Origin: UBA969 sp041694635
GTDB lineage: Bacteria; Planctomycetota; Planctomycetia; Gemmatales; Gemmataceae
Direction of reading: 5' to 3'
Assembly: GCA_041694635.1 (NCBI GenBank)
Contig: JBDNHI010000016.1
Span: 97,378 to 161,377, forward strand
Length of the DNA stretch: 64,000 nucleotides
Shown: in pieces, positions 53,611 to 61,867 of the stretch
Layout of the letters: each line of letters opens with the position of its first letter
How positions within the stretch are numbered: the first letter of the stretch is position 1
Notes under the pieces: model-generated
What the model saw: the letters and a program-made list of their open reading frames with translations, nothing else
Told to the model about the DNA's origin: nothing
Database searches by the model: none
Translations under genes and position numbers: made by a program

Positions 53611-53775
53611 CAAGCCAACCGACTGCGTTCGGTGGGACTTCTTCGCACTGTATTTAAAACCGCAGCCCCAGCGAGCGCAGTCGCTGGGCTTTGGGACTAT
53701 TCGGGGGGGCTTTAGGGCTGCTTGTTGTGTTATTAATTAAATTGATAAGGAAGGTTAAACAAGCCCGCCGACTGC
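53611..53775. repeat. REP/BIME-like unit, array copy 1
   Basis: Carries hairpin A (CCGACTGCGTTCGG stem) near 53619-53634, a TTCTTCGCACTGTATTTAAAAC spacer, hairpin B (CCCAGCGA/TCGCTGGG with GCGCAG loop) near 53668-53689, then a GGGGGGGCTTTAGGGC stretch, a 30-base A/T segment and a new hairpin-A start. It repeats at 200-base spacing in copy 2 with few changes. Confidence 0.85.
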
Positions 53776-53810
53776 TCAAATAATCAAAGCCCACCAACTG
53801 CTCAAATAAA

Positions 53811-53975
53811 CAAGCCCGCCGACTGCATTCGGTGGGACTTCTTCGCACTGTATTTAAAACTGCAGCCCCAGCGAGCGCAGTCGCTGGGCTTTGGGGCTAT
53901 TCGGGGGGGCTTTAGGGCTGCTTGTTATGTTATTAATTAAATTGATAAGGAAGGTTAAACAAGCCCGCCGACTGC
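53811..53975. repeat. REP/BIME-like unit, array copy 2
   Basis: Nearly identical to copy 1 over about 160 bases (differences such as GCG/GCA in the hairpin-A loop and GGGAC/GGGGC). Between copies, 53776-53810 holds two shorter pieces of the same motif (CCACCAACTGCTCAAATAA). Confidence 0.85.
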
Positions 53976-53983
53976 GCAATAAA

Positions 53984-54075
53984 CAAGCCCGCCGACTGCG
54001 TTCGGTGGGACTTCTTCGCACTGTATTTAAAACCGCAGTCCCAGCGAGCGCAGTCGCTGGGCTTTGGGACTGCTC
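53984..54075. repeat. REP/BIME-like unit, array copy 3 (short)
   Basis: Has hairpins A and B and the spacer, but ends shortly after hairpin B (GGGACTGCTC). The sigma-factor stop codon lies 33 bases beyond. Confidence 0.8.
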
Positions 54076-54107
54076 ATTATGTAATTACCGCGTTTAGAAA
54101 CACAACT

Positions 54108-54620
54108 TTAGCGAACACCAAAACCGATCTTTTGAAGTAGGTTTCGAACTTTCTTTCGAGCACGAAACAACCTCATCTTAACTAAATCGCTTTTCAATTC
54201 TAACTCGATTGCGATCTCATCGATTTTTTTATCTTCGGAATAGCGAAGCTCAAGAATGCGCCTATCTTTCTGATTTAATTCCAAAAGGATTAAATTAAGT
54301 GCGGTAGTGAGTTCGGCTTTTTCTATTGCGATAATAGGCAAAATGATACCAGAGTCGATTTTTTCGAGGGATTCAGAACTCATCGTACCGTTTCTACAAA
54401 AAGCACTTTTACGATAATCTTCAGCTAGGTTACGCACCACTTTACAGAGCCAAGATCGTTCAAAAGCAACGATGGAACCTTTTTTAATTTCGCGCCAGTA
54501 TCTTAAAAAAGCTTCCTGTGTAAGGTCATTTGCAGTTTCGAAGTTTAAACACTTTGAATAAGCTACAAACCAAACCTCGTTACGATAAAACGAGTACGCT
54601 TCAAGGAATTTATCCTGCAT
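54108..54620 (-). CDS. ECF-type RNA polymerase sigma factor
   Basis: A 170-residue sigma-70 family protein with region 2 (ANDLTQEAFLRYWREI, then WLCKVVRNLAEDYRKS) and region 4 (LNQKDRRILELRYSEDKKIDEIAIELELKSDLVKMRLFRARKKV). It lacks regions 1 and 3, hence an ECF-type factor. No anti-sigma gene is beside it. It lies directly after the REP-like array with only 32 bases between, so its mRNA end may include repeat hairpins. Target promoters are unknown. Confidence 0.88.
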   Translation of the reverse strand: MQDKFLEAYSFYRNEVWFVAYSKCLNFETANDLTQEAFLRYWREIKKGSIVAFERSWLCKVVRNLAEDYRKSAFCRNGTMSSESLEKIDSGIILPIIAIEKAELTTALNLILLELNQKDRRILELRYSEDKKIDEIAIELELKSDLVKMRLFRARKKVRNLLQKIGFGVR

Positions 54621-54769
54621 TATTTCACCTGCACAACAAGATTAGACGAGTCAGATTTTGAGGCGATCAGTTATTTAAGTGGTTGCCTAATTAATAATAC
54701 GCAGGAGCAAAGCCAATAGTTCATTTAAATGCAAAATAGAGCAAAAAAGCGCCAGATTAAGAAAGAAAA

Positions 54770-55846
54770 CTACTCCGGAGTCCAAGAATCTTCAGGCTTT
54801 AAGCTACAGCAAAACTCTGCCAACAACAATGCTGCATAATCAAGATCTTTTAAATTAACAACCTCTACGGGGCTATGCATATAGCGATTTGGCACCCCTA
54901 TTAGGCCCATCGCTACACCTTCGCCCACCATTTGCATTGCGTTTGCATCGGTGCCACTTCCCTTGGGAATTCCCCGTATCTGAGTTGGAACCCCTGCTTT
55001 ATTAGCACTTGCTAGCATAAGATCGATAACCTTAGCATTAAAGTTGGGGCCACGATGAATCACGGGGCCTTCGCCTAGTTTTACTTCGCCTATATTTTTG
55101 CGATCGTTGCCGGGGGTATCGGTTGCGTGGGTAACATCGACAGCAATTCCGACTTGGGGCAAAATCCCCTGCGCACTTGTGGTTGCTCCTCGAAGCCCGA
55201 TTTCTTCTTGCACTGTAGAAACAAAATAAATATCCACTTCAGGCTTGCGCTCGCTAACCAAGCGCAAAGCCTCCATCACAATCCAAACGCCAACCTTATC
55301 ATCCATAGCAGGTGAACAAGCTAAGCCGTTGAGCAATTCGGTGTAACCAAGTTGAACGGTGATGGCATCGCCATTCATAACCAAGGAGTCGGCTTCTTTT
55401 TTATTTTTAGCGCCGATATCAACCCACACATCAGAGAACTGGGGTACTTTGGCTCGTTCATCGGCAGTTAAAAGGTGAGGGGCTTTACGAGAAAGGACTC
55501 CATTTAAGGGCCCATCTTTGCCCCAAACGGTGAGGTGCTGGCCCAAAAGTATCTGCATATCCCAGCCGCCTATTGGTTGAACATAAAGAAATCCGTTGTC
55601 ATCGATATGCTGGATCATAAGTGCGATCTGATCGCAATGGCCTGCTAGCATTAATTTTTGGGTTTCTCCCTTACCGGAACTAGAGCCTTTCTTGATGCAA
55701 TGGACATTCCCGTGACGGTCGGTGCGGACAATATCTGCGTAGTTTCCTGCAAAATCTCGAACTACTTTTTGTATTTTTGCCTCATAACCAGAAGGGCTTG
55801 GGGTCTCAAGAAGGGTTTTTAAGAAAGATAAAGAAGCTTCATTCAT
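54770..55846 (-). CDS. M42 family metallopeptidase (glutamyl aminopeptidase type)
   Basis: A 358-residue tetrahedral-aminopeptidase-like enzyme: PSPSGYEAKI near the N-terminus, MLAGHCDQIALMI, an inserted domain (SRKAPHLLTADERAKVP), ACSPAMDDKVGVWI (bridging Asp), TVQEEIGLRGATTSA (catalytic Glu), AVDVTHATDTPG, and the late GSGTDANAMQ. Substrates are peptides in the cytoplasm. Length is normal. It lies 150 bases upstream of the sigma gene on the same strand, without evidence for an operon. The divergent DUF1549 gene begins at 56031. Confidence 0.92.
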   Translation of the reverse strand: MNEASLSFLKTLLETPSPSGYEAKIQKVVRDFAGNYADIVRTDRHGNVHCIKKGSSSGKGETQKLMLAGHCDQIALMIQHIDDNGFLYVQPIGGWDMQILLGQHLTVWGKDGPLNGVLSRKAPHLLTADERAKVPQFSDVWVDIGAKNKKEADSLVMNGDAITVQLGYTELLNGLACSPAMDDKVGVWIVMEALRLVSERKPEVDIYFVSTVQEEIGLRGATTSAQGILPQVGIAVDVTHATDTPGNDRKNIGEVKLGEGPVIHRGPNFNAKVIDLMLASANKAGVPTQIRGIPKGSGTDANAMQMVGEGVAMGLIGVPNRYMHSPVEVVNLKDLDYAALLLAEFCCSLKPEDSWTPE

Positions 55847-56030
55847 AAGCGTTTTCTCATTATAAAGGCAATTGATCCCATTTTTGCTTATACTAAATCA
55901 TCAAATTAACATAAAAACTACAAAATTACTATTAGCTTATGTCGATGATAAGGTTATGATTATTGTAGTTAACCAGCCAAGCGATCCTGCCAATTTGATA
56001 AAAAAGTTTTTAACCTTCAGGATATTTATT

Positions 56031-58550
56031 ATGAAAAGATTTCCAATGATTCGCAGTGCATTAGTTGTTTTCGGAATCACTGTTTTCAACTTGGGATTAA
56101 TAAGCGGCCAAAATGCTTTTGCAGAACCGCCTGTAGATAGTGCCAAGCGGGGCGAAATCATTGGAAAACCTGAAACGGTTGAAGTCTACCCCGCGATTAT
56201 AAATCTTAATAGTAAACGCGCCTTCACCCAGGTTGTGGTGACGGGGAAATATGCAAATGGTTTAATCCGCGATCTTACTCCTTTTTCAACTTTTGAAACC
56301 GAGCAACCCGATATTGCCAAGGTTGAAGGTAACAGTATGGTTTTTGGCCAAAAGAATGGCACAACCAAGCTTAAGGTAACGACTGCAAACACGATAACCT
56401 TGGTTCCTGTTCAAGTAACTTCGGTAGAAAAACCCGATCCCGTTAGTTTTCGCAGAGATGTTATTGCTTCGATGAATGTAGGTGGCTGTAACGCTGGCGC
56501 CTGCCACGGTACCCCATCTGGTAAGAATGGGTTTAAATTAAGCCTTAGGGGATTTGACCCCGCTGCAGATTATTTACAACTGACTCGCGATGTGCTAGGC
56601 CGTCGAACTTCTGCAGAAGAGCCTGATGCTGCTTTAATGCTGCAAAAAGCAATGGGCAGGGTTCCTCACGAAGGTGGGCAGCGTTATCATCCTAAGGCTG
56701 AAACCGCAAAAGCTATGCGTTCTTGGCTTGCAGAAGGCTTAAAAGACGATGCACCAACCTTAGGCGCACTTAAATCAATCGAAATTTTCCCAGGTGCTAG
56801 AATCTTTCAAGCCCCGGCTGCTTGGCAGCAACTTAGCGTTAAAGCAATCTTTGCTGATAACTCTTCTCGCGATGTTACACCCCTTACCGTCTTTACCAGT
56901 AGCGACACCTCGATTGCAGATGTCAACAATCGTGGTTTGGTCGAATTTAAGCAACCGGGTGAAGTAGCAATTCTCGTTCGCTACCTTGAAGAATTGGTTA
57001 GCGTGCGCTTCACTTATTTAGACAACCGAGTTCAATATGCTTGGGAAAAGTTGGTGCCCAATAATTTCATTGACTCCAATATTTTCAACAAGCTTAAACT
57101 TTTAGGCATTCCTCCTTCTGAACTTTGTTCTGACCAAGAGTTTTTAAGAAGGGCCTACCTTGATGCTTGCGGTATTCTTCCAAACTCCAAAGAAACGATT
57201 GAATTTCTTGAAAGCAAAGATCCTTCCAAGCGCAATAAACTTGTGGAAGCTTTAACTTTAAGGCCCGAGTTTTCTGACTTCTGGACACTTAAATGGTCCG
57301 ACATCTTACGCAGCAACCGGAAGACAATTCAAGTTAAAGGCGTGCATTCCTTTCAGCAATGGGTCAAGGAAAATGTCGAGCAAAATGTCGGCGTTGACCG
57401 AATGATTCGTGAATTAATCACTAGCTCGGGCAGCGCATCAAACAACCCTGCTGCCAATTACTACCGCATCGCACGCGACCCCCTTAGCCTTGCTGAAACC
57501 ACCGCTCAGCTTTTCCTTGGCTTCCGTATGCAATGTGCCAAGTGCCATAATCACCCCTTCGAGCGATGGACTCAGGATGATTATTATTCGCTTGCTGCAT
57601 TCTTTGCGCGGGTTAAAGTTAAAAAAGATTCCACCGATGTAGGCGCCGATCCTAAAACTGCCACCAGCGAAATTGTCTACGAAGACCGGGCTGGCGAAGT
57701 TACCCAACCGCGTACCGGTAAAGTGATGGCACCAAAGTTCCCAGGCGGCGAACTTGCCAAGACCGACGCTGGTATCAATCGCAGAGAAGCCCTTGCTGAT
57801 TGGCTTACCAAGCCTGAAAACCCTTTCTTTTCTAAATCGGTGGTCAACCGTATTTGGTTTCATCTTATGGGCAAAGGCATTGTCGATCCGGTGGATGATT
57901 TCCGCGAATCAAACCCAAGCGCCAACGATGAACTTCTGGTTGCCTTAGCACAAGATTTTTCTAAAAGTGGGTTCGACTTCCGTCATTTGGTTCGGACGAT
58001 TATGAATTCTCGCACCTATCAACTGAGTGCCCAACCTACCAAAGATAACCAGGAAGATTCCAAGTACTTTTCTCACGCCAGTACTCGCCTTCTTACCGCG
58101 GAACAGTTGCTAGATTCGATTTGTGCAATTACCGAGGTACCCGAAAAGTATGCAGGGCTTCCACTCGGAACGCGAGCAACGCAATTGCCCGATACCGAAG
58201 TGAACAATTTATTTTTAAAAACTTTTGGTCAACCTGCAAGGGAATTGGCTTGCGAATGCGAACGCGAATCGGATAGCAATTTGGCTCAGGCATTACAGCT
58301 AATTAATGGGCCTACTATTAACGAAAAGATTCGGAATGCGAATAATCGCTTAGGCAGATTGATTAAAGAAAACAAAACCGATAAAGCCATACTAGAAGAT
58401 CTTTACCTTGCGACCTTAAACCGCTTGCCCGCAGAAGGCGATTACAAAGTTGCTAACGAGCACCTTGCCAAGACGAAAGAAAAACGCCTAGCATGGGAAG
58501 ATTTGCAATGGGCTTTGATCAATTCCAAGGAATTTTTATTCCGTCACTAA
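56031..58550 (+). CDS. Secreted DUF1549/DUF1553 protein with Ig-like and haem-type motifs
   Basis: An 839-residue exported protein of a planctomycete hallmark family. Signal peptide (IRSALVVFGITVFNLGLIS), an Ig-like domain (VEVYPAIINLNSKRAFTQVV), a CX4CH motif CNAGACHG (Cys153), a second Ig-like part (ARIFQAPAAWQQLSVKAIF), then DUF1549 with CAKCHNHPFERW (CX2CH at residue 502) and C-terminal DUF1553 (EQLLDSICAITEVPEKYAG). The CH motifs suggest covalent haem, and the family is linked to polysaccharide-rich environments, without known function. I chose ATG 56031 (AGGA upstream); an in-frame ATG at 55872 would add 53 non-exported residues. A DUF1501 partner is not adjacent. Confidence 0.9.
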   Translation: MKRFPMIRSALVVFGITVFNLGLISGQNAFAEPPVDSAKRGEIIGKPETVEVYPAIINLNSKRAFTQVVVTGKYANGLIRDLTPFSTFETEQPDIAKVEGNSMVFGQKNGTTKLKVTTANTITLVPVQVTSVEKPDPVSFRRDVIASMNVGGCNAGACHGTPSGKNGFKLSLRGFDPAADYLQLTRDVLGRRTSAEEPDAALMLQKAMGRVPHEGGQRYHPKAETAKAMRSWLAEGLKDDAPTLGALKSIEIFPGARIFQAPAAWQQLSVKAIFADNSSRDVTPLTVFTSSDTSIADVNNRGLVEFKQPGEVAILVRYLEELVSVRFTYLDNRVQYAWEKLVPNNFIDSNIFNKLKLLGIPPSELCSDQEFLRRAYLDACGILPNSKETIEFLESKDPSKRNKLVEALTLRPEFSDFWTLKWSDILRSNRKTIQVKGVHSFQQWVKENVEQNVGVDRMIRELITSSGSASNNPAANYYRIARDPLSLAETTAQLFLGFRMQCAKCHNHPFERWTQDDYYSLAAFFARVKVKKDSTDVGADPKTATSEIVYEDRAGEVTQPRTGKVMAPKFPGGELAKTDAGINRREALADWLTKPENPFFSKSVVNRIWFHLMGKGIVDPVDDFRESNPSANDELLVALAQDFSKSGFDFRHLVRTIMNSRTYQLSAQPTKDNQEDSKYFSHASTRLLTAEQLLDSICAITEVPEKYAGLPLGTRATQLPDTEVNNLFLKTFGQPARELACECERESDSNLAQALQLINGPTINEKIRNANNRLGRLIKENKTDKAILEDLYLATLNRLPAEGDYKVANEHLAKTKEKRLAWEDLQWALINSKEFLFRH

Positions 58551-58574
58551 GCCCTTTCTCATTAGGTTTTTCTT

Positions 58575-59768
58575 ATGCAATCGGTCATTTCGGCGGCAAG
58601 CGTGGTACTTGAAGATTCCACGCTTGAGCCAGGCCATGTCATCCTCAATCAAGGCCGAATCGAACTTGTAGCCCAAGGTATTTACCAAGGCCCCATTGCA
58701 AAGCATCATCATTTCCCAGACCTAACCCTCTGCCCAGGATTCATCGATATTCATGTGCATGGCGGCAGTGGTGCAGACTTTATGGATGGCACCCTAGAAG
58801 CTTTCCACTCGGTTTGCAAGGCCCACTTAAAGCACGGCACAACCAGCTTGCTAGCAACCTCTACTGCTGCAACGATGGATTCTATTCTTGCTTTTTTAAG
58901 GGTTACTAGGGAATGTAAAGAGGCGAGATGGCAGGATGCGGCTAGAGTTTTGGGGGCGCATTTTTATGGCCCCTATTTTTTTGCAGAGGCGAGAGGGTGT
59001 CACCCCGCGGAGCCGATTACTGCGCCCAGTTCTACCCATTTCGAGCCCTTTCTTGATTTTGCCGATTCCATTTGCACCGCCAGCGTTGCTCCCGAATTAG
59101 AGGGCGCGGAGGCCTTTGTTCGGGCTTGCATTAATAAAAACATCCGCTGTAATGCGGGACATTCTCACGCCTCCTTTTCTCAAGTCGAAGCTGCTGTTAA
59201 CTGGGGCGTTCGCCATGTCGATCATCTTTTCTGTGCTATGTCGGATCGGGCCAAGCTTAGGCAAACTCAAACTTACCCCATGCGGGGCGGGTTGATGGAA
59301 GCTACGCTCTTTTTCCCCGAACTTTCCACCGAAGTTATTGCAGATGGCAAACACCTTGCTGATGAACTTCTTAACTTAGCTTTTAAAATCAAAGGTCCTG
59401 ATTCTCTGGCTCTTGTTACCGATGCTAACAGGGCGCTTGATATGCCTGATGGCGAATACTGGTTTGGTAAAAAGAACGAAGGTTGTCTCATTCTGAAAAA
59501 GGATGGGGTTGGTTTAACCCTCGATGGCAAAGCGCTTGCCTCTAGCGTGATGGGCATGGATCAATCAGTGCGGGTGATGCAAAGGGCAACGAAAGCGCCA
59601 CTTAGCAGCGTGATTCGGATGGCCAGCCTCACCCCTGCGAAAATCGCAGGGTTTGATAAAGACCTTGGCAGCATTGCTGTAGGAAAGGTTGCAGATTTTG
59701 TATTGCTCGATTCGCATTTAAAAGTAAGCAAGGTGTTTTTAAAAGGTGAGTTGGCAATAGGCAATTAA
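58575..59768 (+). CDS. nagA: N-acetylglucosamine-6-phosphate deacetylase-like protein
   Basis: A 397-residue amidohydrolase. Motifs: CPGFIDIHVHGGSGADFMDGT (metal HxH), CNAGHSHASFSQVEAAVNWG, HVDHLFCAMS, and VTDANRALDMPDGEYWFG with the catalytic Asp. In classical NagA a Glu in LEGPF binds metal; here the segment reads HFYGPYFFAEARGCHP, so Tyr replaces that Glu. The activity is thus plausible but altered. It would release acetate from GlcNAc-6-phosphate for sugar catabolism or cell-wall recycling. It follows the DUF1549 gene by 24 bases, and REP-like repeats begin right after its stop. Confidence 0.8.
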   Translation: MQSVISAASVVLEDSTLEPGHVILNQGRIELVAQGIYQGPIAKHHHFPDLTLCPGFIDIHVHGGSGADFMDGTLEAFHSVCKAHLKHGTTSLLATSTAATMDSILAFLRVTRECKEARWQDAARVLGAHFYGPYFFAEARGCHPAEPITAPSSTHFEPFLDFADSICTASVAPELEGAEAFVRACINKNIRCNAGHSHASFSQVEAAVNWGVRHVDHLFCAMSDRAKLRQTQTYPMRGGLMEATLFFPELSTEVIADGKHLADELLNLAFKIKGPDSLALVTDANRALDMPDGEYWFGKKNEGCLILKKDGVGLTLDGKALASSVMGMDQSVRVMQRATKAPLSSVIRMASLTPAKIAGFDKDLGSIAVGKVADFVLLDSHLKVSKVFLKGELAIGN

Positions 59769-59770
59769 AG

Positions 59771-59810
59771 AAGCCCGCTCAACTCTCGTGCAACAAAGCC
59801 CACCGACTGC
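59771..59810. repeat. Partial REP-like repeat before the transposase
   Basis: Forty bases (AAGCCCGCTCAACTC then CACCGACTGC) duplicated with one change at 59819-59858, giving a 48-base period; only the first half of hairpin A is present. Confidence 0.75.
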
Positions 59811-59818
59811 GGTTTTAC

Positions 59819-59960
59819 AAGCCCACTCAACTCTCGTGCAACAAAGCCCACCGACTGCGTTCGGTGGGGATTCTTCGGTGTGTGAATAGAAGATAAAGAA
59901 ATACAGCCCCAGCGAGCGCAGTCGCTGGGCTTTGGGGCTGTTCGGTGGGGGCTTTAGGGA
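59819..59960. repeat. REP/BIME-like unit upstream of the transposase
   Basis: Complete pair: hairpin A CCCACCGA-CTGCGT-TCGGTGGG at 59847-59868 and hairpin B CCCAGCGA-GCGCAG-TCGCTGGG at 59908-59929, then GGGGGCTTTAGGG. Bases 59904-59954 are identical to 60666-60716. From 59961 to 60093 no gene is seen, and the transposase promoter should lie here. Confidence 0.88.
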
Positions 59961-60093
59961 TTGGTTCTACAATGCGAGATTTCCGAAGAAAAACAGAATA
60001 TTTTTCTTTTTGAACTTAAATTAACTAGTAGTTTTACTACACTTCATATAGAAATTTAATAACTTTTATTCCCTTATACAGGGGGCATCGCCC

Positions 60094-60627
60094 ATGCCTG
60101 AAACAGTTTGGTTTCATGTTGTATTAACCTTCTATGGAAACTGGCTTCCCGGAGATTCCCGAGGTTTCCGCACTAGAAATCATCGCACCCATATCGAAGG
60201 GGATTATAAAAATCCCCCGCCTGCTGGCCTTTACGATGGCTTATTATATTACATTGAAAAACACCTCGCACAGGATGCTGTGGTTCTGATTTCAACTCAG
60301 CAAGAAATTGTAGGGATTGCAATTAAAGAAAGGCTTGAAGGCCTAGGCGCAGAAATGGAAGCTTTGGCAATCGCAAGTACCCATGTTCATTATTTAGCTA
60401 AATACCCTGTTGAAAAATACAGACAGTGGACAGGATTAGCAAAAAAACATACTTGGTTCGTATTAAGAGATCATGGCTTCAATCAGGAATTATGGGCAAA
60501 ACGGGGTAAGGAACTTCGCATCCGAGATGAAAGCCATTGGGAGAATTCGCGCAGTTATATTATTGCACACCGCAATGAAGGCGCTTGGATCTGGGAAAAA
60601 TCCCCAGGCGAAAATAAGATTAAATAA
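60094..60627 (+). CDS. REP-associated tyrosine transposase (RAYT, Y1/HUH family)
   Basis: A 177-residue protein related to IS200/IS605 TnpA. WFHVVLTFYGNWLPGDSRGF at the start, THVHYLAKYP with the HUH pair (His97, His99), and SRSYIIAHRNEGAW with the probable nucleophile Tyr155, ahead of a short basic end. Length and WLPGDSRGF resemble RAYT proteins. These single-strand nucleases/transposases process REP hairpins. It looks intact. Upstream, GGGGGCATCGCCC forms a small hairpin directly before the ATG, which may affect translation. It is flanked by direct repeats of the hairpin family. Confidence 0.82.
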   Translation: MPETVWFHVVLTFYGNWLPGDSRGFRTRNHRTHIEGDYKNPPPAGLYDGLLYYIEKHLAQDAVVLISTQQEIVGIAIKERLEGLGAEMEALAIASTHVHYLAKYPVEKYRQWTGLAKKHTWFVLRDHGFNQELWAKRGKELRIRDESHWENSRSYIIAHRNEGAWIWEKSPGENKIK

Positions 60628-60665
60628 CAGATCCATTAGAAATCTCGTTTTAGAAAATGAATAGG

Positions 60666-60716
60666 CAGCCCCAGCGAGCGCAGTCGCTGGGCTTTGGGGC
60701 TGTTCGGTGGGGGCTT
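60666..60716. repeat. REP-like hairpin B downstream of the transposase
   Basis: Fifty-one bases identical to 59904-59954, in the same orientation, starting 39 bases after the transposase stop. Hairpin A is absent on this side. Confidence 0.88.
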
Positions 60717-60754
60717 CTTACAGCGGGTCGCTTCTTCGCTATTTTAAGCCAGCC

Positions 60755-61753
60755 TTACGATCCCACAGGGGTAGGGAAAATTACCACCTTCGAAAACTTC
60801 CTCACATGCTCCGCAAGCCTTTCCCTCATCCGCTCTGCGAAGTATTCCTTCACCTCACCCTTGAGATCTTCATACTTGATATCTTTGCCTGGCTTCTTTT
60901 CTGTCGTCAAAATCAAATGGTAGCCAAACTGGGTTTTAACTGGCTCGCTAAGCTGATAAGGCAGTAAGCCAAAAGCAGTGCGAGAGAAGTTTTCGACCAT
61001 AACGCCATCTCTGCTAAACCAGCCAACATCGCCTCCTTGATCTTTCGAAGGGCAAGTGGATTTTTCCTTAGCAATGACTGCAAAGGTTTCATCTAAGAGG
61101 GCAACTCGAGCTTTTTCTTTACCTAAGTTATCGGTAGCAGGCGGCAGCTTCGCAATCTCAACCGATACCTTTTCTTCTACCTGTTTTTTATAACCTACTA
61201 ATTGCACCCGTGCTTTTTCTAACTCGACTGTATCGGTAGGTGGCACAGTCAAAAGAATATGACGAGCCCTAACACTTGCGCCATTAAACACTTCTTTATT
61301 TTGCTCGAAGGTTTCCTGCAAAGCTTTTTCATTCGCTTGGCTATCGATATATTTTTCCCAGCGAACTTCTGCTGCGATATGCTCTTTTAACTCGACTTCA
61401 CCCAATTTCAATTCCGCAAGCATCAAGGCATAATCTTTCCCCTGCTTGATGATTTCTTCCTTCATCAACGCCTGCCGCTTATCCACTTCCGCAACATCTG
61501 CAACGATTTTTTGCTGCACAAGGTATTGATCCACCACCATATTATCAATGAGATGGTTGATAAGTTCTGCACGAGCAGCTGCCCTGCGCTCTGGTGGGAT
61601 GCGCTCTAGGCTACGCTGAACCGCACTTTCCAAAATGGGAATATTATTAACAAGGGCAGCAGCGCCAGGGGGAGCTTTAACAGGCGCAGCTTCTTGAGCA
61701 AAGCCAAAACCTACTGCTAAAAGAAATAAAGCAAACGATAGCTTCCTTGCCAT
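60755..61753 (-). CDS. Secreted peptidylprolyl isomerase (PpiC/SurA type)
   Basis: A 332-residue exported chaperone/isomerase. Signal peptide (ARKLSFALFLLAVGFGFAQ), a SurA-like N-terminal helical domain (residues about 30-150), and a parvulin domain (RARHILLTVPP, STCPSKDQGGDVGWFSRDG, FSRTAFGLLPYQLSEPVKTQFGYHLILTTEK) from about 160 to 300. It should help fold outer-membrane proteins in the periplasm, which fits the outer-membrane barrel gene in the window. It ends 39 bases from the REP-like hairpin, and pdxJ lies upstream on the same strand. Confidence 0.9.
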   Translation of the reverse strand: MARKLSFALFLLAVGFGFAQEAAPVKAPPGAAALVNNIPILESAVQRSLERIPPERRAAARAELINHLIDNMVVDQYLVQQKIVADVAEVDKRQALMKEEIIKQGKDYALMLAELKLGEVELKEHIAAEVRWEKYIDSQANEKALQETFEQNKEVFNGASVRARHILLTVPPTDTVELEKARVQLVGYKKQVEEKVSVEIAKLPPATDNLGKEKARVALLDETFAVIAKEKSTCPSKDQGGDVGWFSRDGVMVENFSRTAFGLLPYQLSEPVKTQFGYHLILTTEKKPGKDIKYEDLKGEVKEYFAERMRERLAEHVRKFSKVVIFPTPVGS

Positions 61754-61867
61754 GCGAGAACTCCTTAGAACAAAACCAAAGCTTGTAGCTTGGTCAAAAA
61801 CTTTAATGAAGGTTAATTCTAATCAAAAGGTGAATTTTATTGCGATACCGAATCTTAAAAAAAGAGC

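Larger units (their letters stand above)
59847..60716 (+). mobile_element. REP-RAYT unit (transposase flanked by 51-base direct repeats)
   Basis: The transposase gene lies between a complete REP-like pair on the left and a single hairpin-B repeat on the right, with 51 identical bases (59904-59954 and 60666-60716) in direct orientation. The same hairpins occur in the array at 53516-54075. This layout matches REP-associated tyrosine transposase loci known in other bacteria. The limits are set by the repeats I can see; no classical terminal inverted repeats or target duplication is visible. Confidence 0.7.

Noticed and set aside
53516..54075. Possible CRISPR array
   Set aside because: The repeats are palindromic pairs with spacers that are themselves repeated, and there is no cas gene.
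53654..54097. Short open frames inside the repeat array (53654-53848 and 53891-54097)
   Set aside because: They are composed of the repeats, share sequence only because of the repeat, and have no ribosome-binding site.
55872..56030. N-terminal extension of the DUF1549 protein
   Set aside because: The signal peptide begins at 56031 with a good RBS; the earlier 53 codons would block export.
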